Numbered from the stretch's first letter, positions 1 to 12,860 are shown. The stretch: 64,000 nt of DNA from Exophiala sp. HKRS030 (GCA_023897205.1 JAHWDD010000001.1:6014001-6078000), one strand, 5' to 3'. The notes: generated from the sequence alone by a model not told the origin. Program-made: numbers and translations.

Positions 1-1722
1 GAGCGAAGACATCCACTGTGCGCATGATGGGGAATCCATGCATGCCAAACTCGGATACAAATCGTCCAGATAGATCTTTATACTTCTGGTATGGTTTCTG
101 CTCACCATGCCATACGTTCCACTGGTGTACGTCGCCGAAATGCAGATCATTGGCATTCTTGCCCTCGGCTCCCCACGGCGAGTTGGCCCAATATCCAATG
201 TTGGGTGCTAGTCTAGCTGTAACATCGGGTAGAAGCTTGAGGTATATCTCTCGCCAAGGGAACTTGGAGTTCTCAAATGGTCCTTGGTGATCATGAAAAT
301 CATACTTCACATTCACCAAGTCACAGAGCATAAAATCCTCATTGCCACCACAGAGCAATGCAAGAGAGGCCCGGTTGCGCATGCGGATCGTATGAGCTTC
401 GGCTTCAGCTCTGACGTTGTCGAGAAACTCTTCATGGACGGCGTATTCTCCACACGCGAAGGCGTAATCATGCCAGACAAGCATTCCGTATTCGTCGCAC
501 GCGTCGAAAAAGTCATCTGTTTCGTAGATCCCACCTCCCCAGACACGGATCATGTTAAGGTGGTTGAATTTGGCAAGTCGAATCCAGTCAAAGTATCGTT
601 CTCGTGATATGGTGGGTAGAAGATTGTCTGCGGGAATCCAGTTGCCTCCTTGGCTGAAGATTGTCGCGTTCATTGACGTTGAACAGGAAAGTCTTGCCCT
701 TAGCATTTTCCAAAGGCCTCTGGATGATTTTGATCGTACGAACACCGAATCGTTCAGTTTTCTGATCAAGGACGTTTGAGGACGAGTCTAGAAGTGCTAG
801 TTTTGCACTGTACAGATGCTGAGCTCCTTGCCCATTGGGCCACCAGAGCTGAGGCGCCGATAGGGAGAGCTTCATTGAGCCCTTCTTTGAGCTATCAAGC
901 GTGACTTCAAAGTTGGCAACCTGATTTCCATTTTGTTCATGAAGTTGAACGGTGGCTGCCTCTGCTGCAGCCCCGGCAGCCTGTATAGTTATGAAGACAT
1001 CGGCTGAAGAATGGTCTGCCGCTAAATCTGTCGAGATATGGGTATTTTCGATTGTCGCTGTGTACAACTCTAAGTACACTGGGAGATAAGGACCTGCGGT
1101 GACAATGATCGGTCCCCAATCCCAGCCCCAGTGATACTGGGAAAACATCAGTATGCGCAGGTACGGTACTGTTCATCTTGATCGGTCTTACCTGAGCCTT
1201 GCATATTTGCATTCTCCGATCGCCTCGCATCAAGCTGGCTTTAGCACCAAACTTGGCATTGAGCTCATCGCCCTTTCGGTACACACTTTCGAAAACGATT
1301 GAGAGCTCGTTTCGCTGCCCGGTAGGCTTGAGGACATCCTTGACGTCCACACGCCGAGGCAAGAACATATTATTACTTCTCAAAATCTCTTTGTCGTTCA
1401 GCCGCACGGTAGCGAAGGTGTCAGGCCCTTCGAAGACTAAGTCGAGGTACGGTTTCTTGTCGACATCTTCGGGTGTAAGAAAGCTCGTCGAGTACTCCCA
1501 ATCTGCTTCGCCCACCCATTGGACCAGGCGTTCATTCTCGCCAACGTTGAAGTCCGGAATGATCTTGCTGGCAAGCAGTTCCATCTGTATGACTGATGGA
1601 AATGCTCGAACAGAATTCCAGTCCTTGATGCTGGCTATGCTCTCAGCGACTTGATTGATATTTGACGCGGCGAGACGCCACCGCCAGCCTTCCGAAAGAT
1701 TTTGACGCTGTTTGACTGCCAT
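1..1722 (-). CDS. mndB: beta-mannosidase B-like, GH2 family (3' part outside window; one frame break)
   Basis: Glycoside hydrolase family 2 enzyme releasing terminal beta-mannose from manno-oligosaccharides; the B type is usually intracellular as no signal peptide is seen. Exon 1 is 1192-1722 (ATG at 1722, MAVKQRQNLSEGW), a 55-nt GT..AG intron covers 1137-1191, and exon 2 runs from 1136 past the left edge. Motifs in order: WVGEADWEY sugar-binding jelly roll, YHWGWDWGP just after the intron, GGNWIPADN, MIRVWGGGIYE, and CGGNED near 335-352, whose Glu is the expected acid/base of the clan. The nucleophile lies beyond the window. The frame shifts by one extra base near 661-662: upstream NVNERD must be joined to IFSQGGNW in another frame. 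Both sides match the family well, so the break is more likely a sequence error than decay. Divergent from LEU1. Confidence 0.88.
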
Positions 1723-3509
1723 ACCTGCTGTTCGGTCTGGTAAGAAACGTTTGCAGAAAGGCTGTCAAGAAACATCGATAGAGGCGCTTCATGTTCATTT
1801 GACCACAACGCTTAGGTGTAGTTGTTGCTGATCGTCGTTGCACGTGAGTGGGAATATAAGAATCCGCTCATCCCTGCGTATAGGCCACGGAACCTCGGTC
1901 ATCTAGTTGAGCGACTTCCCATCCAATCAGATTCTTCCCTCAGTCGTCGACTTGAGGGCCTGGAAGTCACAACATTAATCCATCTAGATGCCAGGAGTCG
2001 AACTTCTATGGTGGAAGTTACAAAAAGTGCGCACGTCAATGCGGGGTGAGCAGTCTGCCGAGCCTCCGGCGCCGTCCGTTGCCTCAAGATGACAATTCCT
2101 TTGTCTCTACCCCGTAGCAGCATTGTCCCTTGTGGGATTCAAGACTAGTGAAACTGTCGAGTTCACAGATCATCTTCGTGCTTACCCATAGCAGGGATGT
2201 GGCAAAAGTCTGGGGTTGTGAAGGGAGAGATCTAAGTGCAATATGTCCTGTCGTGTTTGTTCGATGGAGATAATTTGTATGCACAGCTAGTCAGGGGCAA
2301 CAAGAGCAATACGCTTCTCCAGACTTACCTTAAGAGGGCAGATTCACTTGCAGTCAGTAATGTGACTGTTCTGCCAGAAATTGGAGCCAATCGTGGTGAC
2401 CACAACGCACAAAACAAAAAACACCAGTACTGTATTGGACACGCAAAGAACAAGCCGTTCAAAAAAGCAAAAAAAGGCCTCTTGCGAGGCAGAACCCTGG
2501 CGCTTGACTGATGGTCCACTGTAACAGTTTCCCATGCTGCTCAAGCACAGCTACCCATCTCTCCAACTTGAACCAAGATCAGAGGTTGGATACTGGAAGT
2601 GGGAGTTGTACCCTCTCTCCAACTTCACCATGCTCACGGCAAGGAGAGAGGTCAGATACTGGAAGAAGGCACCCGAAGTTCTTGGAGGAAAATCAGAGAC
2701 TTTGACATATCTAGCTTGATTCTGTCTGTTGGTGGAGATCCTTGGTGACTCTGGTCGACGCCTTGGTTCGAAATGAAGTGACGAGAGACGGCGTGGCTCA
2801 TGGATTTCCAGGACCGGATATTATACTGGCACTCAGAATACTCGATTGCATTATACCTTCCAAGACTCCTTATCTTGGGTCTTTTGTCTTTGTCGACTGA
2901 GAGTGTCCATAGGCTGTACCTCCAACAGTCTAGTGAGAAGTCCATCGTCACGACTCCACAAAAAGGGATTGTATATATTGCTGCCGTGCTAAGGCAAGAT
3001 CCCCGATAAGCTCGGTAAAGCGACTTCAACAAGCTGTTGTGAAGGTAGCTTGAGCTTCATCTTGTCAAACATTGATAGCCGTCATTGCGACTTCGGAGGT
3101 GGTCAAAATACCGAAGTAGCCAGGTCGCCATGTAATGGCCGAATGTGAGTCAACCTGGCTACATATACAGACGTAGATGGATATTTTCTACAACGTACAA
3201 TAACAATCAGCCAGCGTTCTCGGCGCCGGAGACGGACTTGTGACTGTTGGACGTGTGGATTCTGTCGAGTTGATAAGCCATGACTGCGATTTGCGGGGAG
3301 GCGTCGATTCCATCCATTGACCAATCAACGGTCTTGTGAAGTCATCCTTACAATCCGATCTCGGAACCCCTCCACATTTCGCTTTCGCCGCAGTAATTCT
3401 TGCTTATAACCTGTCCGCCAAAGGTGTTTCGATTTGAGCGAGACCTTGTTGGTCAACTCTCATTTCTCATTCCATATTCCCTTTGCTTCGGTATTTTCAT
3501 ATTGTCAAA
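1723..3509. other. intergenic region between divergent beta-mannosidase and LEU1
   Basis: No coding exon is recognised. It must hold both promoters. A degenerate tandem duplication lies at about 2559-2665: CTCTCCAACTT occurs at 2559 and 2615, and an AGAGGT-two bases-GATACTGGAAG unit at 2581 and 2647. A CCG-N4-CGG site is annotated separately at 3226. Confidence 0.6.
3226..3235. promoter_or_regulatory. candidate Leu3/LeuB-type binding site upstream of LEU1
   Basis: CCG-GAGA-CGG is an everted-type CCG-N4-CGG half-site pair, about 275 bp upstream of the LEU1 start. Zn2Cys6 regulators of the Leu3 family bind CCG-N4-CGG and control leucine biosynthesis in yeast and Aspergillus. One such site in 1.8 kb could arise by chance, so the call rests on position and the target gene. 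Confidence 0.4.
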
Positions 3510-5884
3510 ATGCCTTCTATCGACGCTCAGCCGAGAACTCTCTACGACAAGGTCTTCGAAGACCATGTTGTAAATCGGGAAAAGGATGGCACTGTCCTTC
3601 TATACATCGGCATGTGGTCACCTCAATCTCCTGGAGTCTCACCGCTAACTGGTTTGCAGATAGACATCTTGTTCACGAAGTCACATCACCCCAAGCCTTT
3701 GAGGGTTTGAAGAACGCAAAACGGAAAGTACGCCGCCCAGATTGTACACTCGCCACCACCGATCACAATGTCCCAACAACTCCAAGGAAAAACTTCAAGA
3801 ATGTAGCAGACTTTGTCAAGGAAGAGGACTCGAGATTACAATGTGTAACTCTCGAGGACAACGTCAAGGACTTTGGTCTTACATACTTTGGCCTGGGAGA
3901 CAAGAATCAAGGCATTGTCCACGTCATTGGACCTGAGCAGGGGTTCACTCTTCCTGGCACGACTGTTGTGTGCGGAGATAGTCATACCTCAACCCACGGT
4001 GCCTTTGGTGCACTGGCTTTTGGTATTGGTACGAGTGAGGTCGAGCATGTCTTGGCCACGCAATGCTTAATTACAAAGAAGAGCAAGAACATGCGGGTAC
4101 AAGTCGATGGCAAGCTGGCACCTGGTGTAAGCAGCAAGGATATCATCCTACATGTGATCGGTGTGATTGGGACGGCTGGTGGTACTGGCGCAGTCATCGA
4201 GTTCTGTGGATCTGCAATCCGAAGTCTGAGTATGGAGGCACGCATGTCAATCTGCAACATGTCGATTGAAGGAGGTGCCCGTGCTGGCATGATTGCACCC
4301 GATCAGATCACATTCGACTACCTCAAAGGTCGACCGCTGGCACCAAAGGCAGACAGCAACGAGTGGAAGAAAGCCACAAACTACTGGCTCAGCCTCCGAT
4401 CCGATGATGGAGCCAAGTATGATCACGAAGTCTTTATTGATGCCAAAGATATCGCTCCTACGATCTCCTGGGGTACATCGCCACAAGACGTGGTTCCCAT
4501 CACCGGTTCAGTTCCCAGTCCAGATGACTTTGAGGATCCAAACAAAAAGGCCAGCTGCAAGCGTGCCCTCGAATACATGGGTCTCACAGCCGGCACAAAA
4601 ATGGAAGATATTGAGATCGACAAAGTCTTCATTGGGTCGTGCACGAATTCGCGAATGGAAGATCTCCGTGCAGCAGCCAAGATCGCTCAAGGCAGAAAAA
4701 TCGCCCCGAACGTCAAGCGGGCCATGGTAGTCCCCGGCTCCGGTAACATCAAAGAACAAGCCGAACGTGAAGGCTTGGACAAGATCTTCCTCGACGCTGG
4801 TTTCGAATGGCGTGAAGCTGGCTGTTCAATGTGTCTAGGCATGAACCCAGACATTCTCTCACCACGAGAACGTTGCGCCAGCACATCGAATCGAAACTTC
4901 GAGGGTCGACAAGGTGCCCTAGGCCGCACGCATCTCATGTCCCCAGTCATGGCTGCTGCAGCTGCCATCGTCGGAAAGCTCGCCGACGTACGCAAACTCA
5001 CCGACAACGCAACTCCAGAAAAAGCATCACCGAAACTCGATGTCGCAGCAGCCTTCGCTGAGGTCGACTCAGAAGAAGAGCTCGACCGCATCTTGGACAT
5101 CCCCACAGACCAAAACTCGACCGCCACCAACCACGTGGGCTCCGCCGAGAAGTCAAGTTCCGGCGGCCTACCCAAGTTCACCGTACTCAGGGGTATCGCA
5201 GCGCCACTGGAAAAAGCCAACGTCGACACCGACGCCATCATCCCGAAACAATTCCTCAAAACCATCAAACGCACGGGTCTAGGCAGCGCCCTGTTCCACC
5301 CACTCCGGTACAACGAAGACGGCAGCGAAAACGAGTCATTCATCCTCAACAAAGAGCCATACCGACAAGCCAAAATCCTGGTCGTGACCGGGCCGAACTT
5401 CGGCTGCGGTAGCTCACGCGAGCACGCACCCTGGGCACTACTCGACTTCGGCATCAAATGCGTCATCGCACCCAGCTACGCCGACATCTTCTTCAACAAC
5501 ACGTTCAAAAACGGGATGCTCCCACTCGTCGTGTCGGAGCAAGCCAAGCTGGAGAAAATCGCGGACGAAGCGCGCGCCGGCCGCGAGATCGAAGTCGACC
5601 TGCCGAACCAAGTGGTGCGAGACGCCGAGGGCAAGGAGCTCGCGTCCTTCGACGTCGAGGAGTTCCGCAAGCACTGTCTCGTCGAGGGTCTGGACGACAT
5701 CGGCCTGACGATGCAGCTGGACGACAAGATCGCCCGCTTCGAGCAGAAGCGCACCCTCGACACCCCCTGGCTGGACGGCAGCGGCTATCTCAAAAAGTGG
5801 CGCAAGGGCCCTGTCAAGGTCGACGCCGTCGCCGTCCCGAAAACAAATCGTGGCGAGGTCAAGACTGATCCCGTCGAGTGGTGA
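3510..5884 (+). CDS. LEU1: 3-isopropylmalate dehydratase (isopropylmalate isomerase)
   Basis: Second step of leucine synthesis: interconverts 2- and 3-isopropylmalate with a [4Fe-4S] cluster. Exons 3510-3609 and 3660-5884 give 774 aa, the usual length of the fungal single-chain enzyme that fuses bacterial LeuC and LeuD. Start [19 protein letters not shown] is the family N terminus. Cluster cysteines are in GSCTNSR (C361) and GCSMC (C422, C425); [15 protein letters not shown] is also present. The LeuD-like swivel domain begins near [19 protein letters not shown] and holds [14 protein letters not shown]. The 50-nt intron starts with GC instead of GT (ATCG/GCATGT) and ends TTTGCAG with a GCTAAC branch point; only this splice gives the conserved junction LLYI-DRHLVHE. 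No frame problems. The 5' region holds a Leu3-like site. Confidence 0.96.
3610..3659 (+). other. GC-AG intron in LEU1
   Basis: A 50-nt intron with donor GCATGT, branch GCTAAC and acceptor TTTGCAG. Using the GT three bases downstream as donor (3614) creates an immediate stop, and only the GC donor joins LLYI to DRHLVHE in frame. Confidence 0.85.
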
Positions 5885-6294
5885 TGGTGATACCAGACCC
5901 TCCGTCGTAGACGAGTGTGGGGGCAATGCAATGCGATGCGATGCAATGCAATTAAATCTTCAGAGGTCAACGTAGATAGAAAAAACAAAACCCCATAGGG
6001 GTCAATGTATACAGTACGGCCCATGCGCCAGTCGGCCAGTCCACGGTGATCCCACGACGGCACTGTGTAGAGGGCCGGTCACGGCCCGACCGGGCGGGAG
6101 GAAGATGAGTTTCCTCACGAGTCAGATCGGGGTATCGAAAAGAAAAAAAAGGGGCGGGGCCGGGCTTAAGCTGCTACGACATCTATGTTTTGTTGTTTTA
6201 TGATGCATAAGGACAAGAAGGAGGAGGGAGATCAACGACTGGAAAAGCTGTCGGCATCGGCCTTTGGCCTTAGGAGAAGTTTTAACTAGCACGT

Positions 6295-6313
6295 CGCGTT
6301 CGCGTTCGCGTTC
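6295..6313. repeat. short tandem repeat, unit CGCGTT
   Basis: Three consecutive CGCGTT-type units in the LEU1 downstream region. Confidence 0.8.
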
Positions 6314-6361
6314 AAAATGATACCAAAGTTTACTATATACGGAGTATACATACAATCGCAT

Positions 6362-6379
6362 TGTGTGTGTGTGTGTGTG
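6362..6379. repeat. (TG)9 microsatellite
   Basis: Nine TG dinucleotides in a row. Confidence 0.95.
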
Positions 6380-6440
6380 GAATATGCTCCATATACTACG
6401 TGCTTGCCCCCCCTCCCTCTACAAAGAAACGTACATAATC

Positions 6441-6478
6441 GTTGACGTTGATGTTGACGTTGGCGTTGATGTAGACGT
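6441..6478. repeat. degenerate hexamer repeat, GTTGAC/GTTGAT
   Basis: Six imperfect copies of GTTGAY, some reading GTTGGC or GTAGAC. Confidence 0.8.
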
Positions 6479-6505
6479 CCCGGCGCAGAGCAGTCAATGA
6501 AAGGC

Positions 6506-6533
6506 CCCGTGACCCGTGACCCGTGACCCGTGA
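6506..6533. repeat. tandem heptamer CCCGTGA x4
   Basis: Four perfect 7-bp units; two more copies of the same unit occur at 10032-10046. Confidence 0.9.
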
Positions 6534-9500
6534 CTTATCGGGAGCGGTTTCACGTACGATCCAAATTCCAAATGTTGGAAAGCAGAACTACCTAGGTACC
6601 TTTGGTACGTCCATAGATCATGGGCGTTTCTTCATACCCGGGGTTTTAATTCGTGATTGAGAACTTACTTTTGAGCTTCTGGGATAAAAGAAATGTACAT
6701 GATATGATCAATGTAAGAATCGAGATAAGCATGAATGATGTGGGTACAGGAGCTAATGCCGTTTAACGTTTAACGTGTTTCATCAATGTATCGGTGGTCT
6801 CCTACACAAGGCATGAACAGTCATGATACGGTGAGTATAGCAAAGTGATTGTCTGATTACGATCTTTGATCTCTTGGCCATGTTTCACGGCGACGAGGGG
6901 ATACAACGGACGTGGGGGTAGATTATGGGCATGGCATTTCACCATTAGCAGTTCAGATTTCATCAGAGATCGCTTCGGACTGACTTGAATGTTTCGACAC
7001 CTACACATTCTGCTCAGATTGAAGAAGGCTCTGGAGACTATCCGTCCGTCCGTCGCTTGTTTGGGCAGGCTCATATCAACACCCCACGAAGACAGTTGGG
7101 GAGGAGCGGAACAATAGATTTCTCATGGACGGATCGAAAGTCCGTCCGGCTCTAATGCCCCGGTAGCTGGTAGTAATGGAGCTTGGCCATCACCCCTATG
7201 GGAAGTTCCGGATTCAAGGCAATAAATCGAAGATGAGGTCGGACTCGACGTTGGGGCATGGTTATCTTTGCCGGTAGGGCCTGGGGAAAGAAAAGGCATC
7301 CTTGCAGAGAGAAACCTTTCGATGTTACTTACAAGCTTCATCGAGATTTCAGTAGTGGCGATCCGGAATGATTACCCGAGCTGGTTTCTGTGGGTGAGGC
7401 AAGAAAGGTTTCAAGAGACTATATTTTTCGGTACACAGCATTGACCGCTCTTCTGCAGACGCATGGCTTGGACAGATGAGCAGTCTCGCATCTGCATAGG
7501 TAGCAAACGGAATTGACTCGATGACTGGACAGCCCTGCTGTGCGATGAATGTGCCAGAACGCAATGCAAGCGGGGATATTCCATGTTGTGATGATGGGAT
7601 ATTAGCCTGACAATGAAGATGAAGTGAGTCGTCCTTGACTATAGGGTGTATATTGGGCATCATCAGCTTCGACCTTGCTGCCTGAAGCGCGTCTGTAGTC
7701 AATGAACACTAGCGAATAAGGTGTCCAGGCTTTAGACAATCAACGCGGACGTCGATAGTCATGTCTTCCTACAGTCCATTCACCTATTTCGGAAGGATTG
7801 ACACCAAGTGCCATTACGGTTGATTGACTGACTCGACAACAACAGAACAGGAAGCCAAGATGCCTACACCTCGTATTCTTAGCTTGTTGCCACCTAAAGC
7901 TGCGAGGTATAGGTATTCGTCAAAAATTCGAGTTGCAACGGTGCGCAATAATCGTGCGGGCTATTGAATACCAGATTGGTCTCAAGGCATTTCCGAACGA
8001 CAGGACAAAGAGCACGGTACAGTGTACGACCTCAGCGCCGTGGTCTTAGTGCGGCTCTTTTGAAGTTCGGAGGGACAGATGAACCGTGAGTCGCAGCTAT
8101 CCGGACGTTGTCTGTCCGTGCAACGAGCCGAAGCTGGCTTGAAGCTTCAATATCCGAAGCCCTTGGCGCAAATAGTCGAGGGATCTGGACCCTGCTAGTT
8201 GCTGCTGTTCTATGATGGAGACTGATATCAGGCACTGAATGACTGTCGAGGGGCCTAGAGAATCAAACTTGTTCTTCAAGATTTTACAACTGAGCTGACC
8301 ATGGCCGAGAGACTCGTGCTCCAAGGTCTGTATTGGTTCCACATCGCTTAAAAGGCAAAACTGGCAGCTTTGTGCATGGAGCCAGTCTTTAGGCATTGAG
8401 TAAAGCTTCGGCTGGAACTGCATTTTACCGAAAGATTGACACGACAACAAAACAATTTCGCCCAAGTATTGCTGGTTCTAGCTTTTCCGAACCTGGAGGG
8501 CAAGACGGATAAAGCCGGCAGGAGATGTCATTGTCAATACGGGCGCGGTATTACAATCCGAAGGACCAAGGTGTGGACTGTCCGTCTTTCTAGAAGAAAA
8601 TAACGGATAACGATGGGTTCCCAGATAAGTTCGTTTGTAGGCAGGTGGACACAAGCACCCAAGGATGGGATTGCGAAACCATGCCGGCGAAGGCTGGGAG
8701 ATACGGTAGGCACCACGAGTGCCTCGTGGCAGCCACAACGGGTCCGCCACGTGCTGGGTGCAAGGTTGGGTTGAGATTGTGGAGCACTGAACGTCAAATC
8801 GTGATCATCCGGTCATGGAGGACAAAGGAATACTCCGTAGAGCAGGTGCAGGGATCAGGCGACGACAAGCTTACTGTCGACCCTGTCTGCATGGGATGGC
8901 CACAGAGGGCTAATGGTCAAAAGGACTGGGCGGGCCTAGCAAGGGTCAGTTTTGAATGTTGAGCAAGGGGATTCGGGAAATTGTGGAAATGACAGCAACC
9001 ACACCATGCAGATGCCGGTGGATTCGAATGATGAATCACAGGGGCGGGTGTCGTTGATGTGTAGGTTTGACACATGGGAGGAGACATGGGAGCACTGCAT
9101 GGCATGGCATGGCATTGACTCGTGCAGAAAAAACGTGGTAGGAAAGCATCCTGGGAACCCAAGAACGAAGCTGTTGGTTGACAAATGTCCACAAATTGCA
9201 GAAAAGTGCAGAAAAGTGCACGAGACGACAAGTGACAGCGTGTCGATTGGAATCACGGCAATCACTAGCTGAAGTTAGTTATTTGTCGTTTAGGTAGTGG
9301 GTTAGGTAGTTAGCTCGGTAGGTCGTTAGGCACATTAGGCACATTAGTTAGGCAGCCAGTTAACTACCAAGTATCTTTAGTAGTTGATGCAGAGTGAATA
9401 ATTGGGAGAAGGTCTGAATTCTTGGGCAGGTCCAACGTATGCCTTGGGGATATTATTGGCGTAGACGTCTCATCCACCTGCCTTGATGGCTAGTTGCCTG

Positions 9501-10067
9501 GAACGGAGGCGCTTGATTCGTTAGTTCGGAGGGCGCATGCACTTTACAGTACCTACCGTAGGCACCCAGTAGTAATCATTCATCAAAGATTACTGTCTGT
9601 ATCTCAGTCACGGGTGCATGGTTCAGTTCTGAACTTCTGAACAACCAGGCAAAACCATGCCATGATTATTGGCAAATGGCAAGTATACTCCGTAGTCCAC
9701 GATGTCAGTTCGCTACTAAGCTCGTATTCATTCATGCATGTACGGGCGCAGGCGTGTCATAGGCCTGCAGAGAGTACCCGCAGTCAACATCAGGCTACGT
9801 ACTTGACTTCTAGGCGACCACGGCCCGTGGGACCACGCAATTAACTACAGCGAGAGGCTCCGGACAAGCCCACGAGCCACAAACTACATTAGGCTCGCAC
9901 AGGCTACAGATAACAGGCCACGCAGGCTCGTCGAGGACACGAAATTGCTTAGGTTAGTTAACTTGCCTAGTCGCCTGATACACTTGGGCGTAAAAGGGAA
10001 GGTAGATGTCTGAAAACCACACTAGCGAGTGCCCGTGACCCGTGACATTTTAGTGGGAAAAAAGTCG

Positions 10068-10087
10068 GTCAAGAGTCAAGAGTCAAG
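10068..10087. repeat. tandem heptamer AGTCAAG x3
   Basis: Nearly three 7-bp units, 20 bp after the second CCCGTGA array. Confidence 0.85.
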
Positions 10088-11470
10088 ACTGCTGAGGTAG
10101 GACAAGATCAGCACCAGATCCACGAAAATGTCGTGTCGTTTGGCAGCGCGTGTTCCGACAAGTCCGGCTTACAGTACTTGGGCATTGTCCCGGATAAGGA
10201 GGCACCGAGGTTGTCAACAACTTGGACCATTCCCGTCGGTTGAGACTCGACGACGATGGGGCCGTTGGTTGGAGTCGTGACTTGTGGGGATTTCGCGAAA
10301 TTGAATAAAGGAGGGAAGATCGTAATGTGTCCGAGAGCTAGTCTTATACTAGACGAGGTCCTTGATGCCAGAAGTTATGCACCTAGTATGCATGTACAAA
10401 GTCACAGGCCCTGGTGTTGCTCGCTGTGTATTCTGGCATGTGTTGTAAGATGAGGAATTGTATGATAACGTTATGCCTGGAACAAGCTGTTTTTGAATCA
10501 GCGCATCCACGGCTTGTGGCAGCTCCTGACACGGAGACCCGGAGAGTGCCCATTTGCGCAGTGCTCAGTGCTCACATATGCCCACTGTGCCCAGGCATGA
10601 AAGTCCTTGAGTCACCAGAACGGAACCAACTTAACTAGCTAGTTAACTAACTTCAGATGGTTAGCAGGCCGAGGGCCAAAGAACCTTTCAGGCTTTTGGA
10701 CAGGGAGAGTGCGGAGATGAGCACAACCCAAAGAACACCCTGGGGACCAGTGGTCACAACCCGTACTAAACTCATCACTTCTAACTCCATCTCCATTATC
10801 ACGATGTCAATCCAATCAACAACTTTTCGGGGAAAAGACGGCAGGATGAAAATATTACCCTCCAACCTACTGTTCGTACAGTACAGGTGGCCAGGGCTCA
10901 CGGGGTGCCCACTGTACTGTAGCAGAAGGTCCCGGGCCGTCCAAACGCCTCAAAAACCACATGCCTAGTACAGTAGGTAGGTATGTGGTGGTTGGTGCTT
11001 TGATCAATAATACTTCGTACCGAGTGTATCGCGAATACTCTCGTACATACAGTACTTCTTACTCCCCAGCTAGATGGCTTCTAGCATGATAAAAAGGAGA
11101 CACTAACTAGTCGGTCGGTGTCAAGGACTCAACGACAATCTGGACGTGATTTGCACGGACATTTGGGCCCCCCCTGGATTTGGTCCATCTCCCGATGTAT
11201 GATTGTACTGTAGTATCTCCTCTACCAGCCTACCATTCCCTAGTCCCATATTCTAGTTCAAGTTCTGATTGCAGTGGAGTGGATCGAAGGTCGATAGAAC
11301 AATTTAAACGAGCTTCGAAATGTGGGAATCAATCAGGCATTCCTCCGAGTTTCGAGAAAGAGCAAAGCGAGAGTGGACGGTGGAGCAGGTGGCAGGTCAA
11401 GGAAGATGGGGGTGTAGGCGTGGGCGCTCGGTTCACACTAAAAAGGCTTTTTTGGTGGCCTGGCTGCTGA

Positions 11471-11492
11471 ATCCTGAGTCCTGAGTCCTGAG
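11471..11492. repeat. tandem heptamer CCTGAGT x3
   Basis: Three 7-bp units, followed 30 bp downstream by a C9 run. Confidence 0.85.
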
Positions 11493-12860
11493 TTTCTGAT
11501 TCAGTAGATTCCAGACAACCCCCCCCCGGGTCGGTATATACGAAGGATAATCTGAAGAACCAAGGCGCTCGGAGGTGAACTAACCTAGTTAGTTAGAGGC
11601 TCGCTGCCCGCCAGACGGAGCCCTGGTCACAGGTGTTGTTGGTTAAAATACCTTGCTGCTCCTTTCTGCTGGGTATCACTATCTACAGACTACTAGGCCA
11701 CATAAACTTTGTGGCGACGGCTGATGGGTGACGCCCGGCGAACTTGAGTACGGAGGAGACAGAGTTCCGTTCTCCGAACAGCAATGGAATTTTGGTGGAA
11801 GCCCAGGTCTACGTGCCCCAGGTGCCCGGTTGTTTTTGCTGGGTCGAAAACGAGTTTGTCATGACCTCTCTAACTGTGAATGGATATTGGATCTTGGCTC
11901 CCCCACTAGACAGTCTAGAAATTGATACGAGCTACTAGCTTGTACGGACCCAGGAGCACGGAGGAGGCATGCCGTATAGCCTAGAGGTGCCTAGCTAACC
12001 AGCCATAAGTGCCGCGCTACTCTCATACGGAGTACTTACTCTGAGGGCCAAGGGATTTGGCACTACTCAAGGGTGCGACTCTCAGGCTTGAACAGACTTA
12101 ATGTCATGTACTCAGGCCCCCAGGGTGACCATCCCACGTGGCCAGCCTGGACCCATGATAAGTACTCCGTACTCCCTACCTCGTTCTCCTTTCACCCACC
12201 CCACAAAAGCCACGCTCCAAGTCTACTCCCGTAATACTCATAGGGTCGTAGTGCAACCTTCGAGCCTATCATCTGCCTGTAAGATTCCAGGAACCGCCTA
12301 GCTGTAAACTTTAGCCCCAACTGGAAGCAAACTACGCATTTCCTGAATCAGCTTAGTGTCGTGAGGCGTCCTACTTCTGTACCTTCGTCCGGTGGCCGGT
12401 TTTACAGTGCTTCGAGGTTGTTTGGAGCCACCTGAGCTCAAGAGCCACTCCGGCTTCCAGGGACTATGTTGGCCGCGTACGTTAGTCAGACTTGGGTATG
12501 AGTGACCATGATACTTCCTAGCTCGTTTCAAGTTTTAACTCATTCTGGAAAGGAGTCCATCTCTAAACACCACACCATGCCTCGACGGCCTTGCACCATT
12601 TTTGGCACTATTTCGCAATGAGTAAGAGCACATCAAGGTCAGGCACTGCGATCCATGTGTGCTCCGTAAGCTCCTCCTAACCTCCCGTAGTCCTGGGTAC
12701 ACCGAGAAACCGTTCTCTGTATGTACGGAGTATGTCTGGATGGACAATGTGTCCACGTACCGAGCATAGCACATCCCTATTCCCGGTGCACATAGGGCAA
12801 AACAAGCAACAAGTAAGCGACACCTTGCCGCTCTGGCCCAAGAGGATATAGTGCAAGGGC

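Noticed and set aside
2765..2775. GGTTCGAA-like words (also near 42100 and 46988) as tRNA B boxes
   Set aside because: No matching A box, acceptor stem or anticodon arm could be drawn around them.
9270..9365. Telomeric repeat
   Set aside because: TTAGG words are irregular and TTAGGG is not tandemly repeated.
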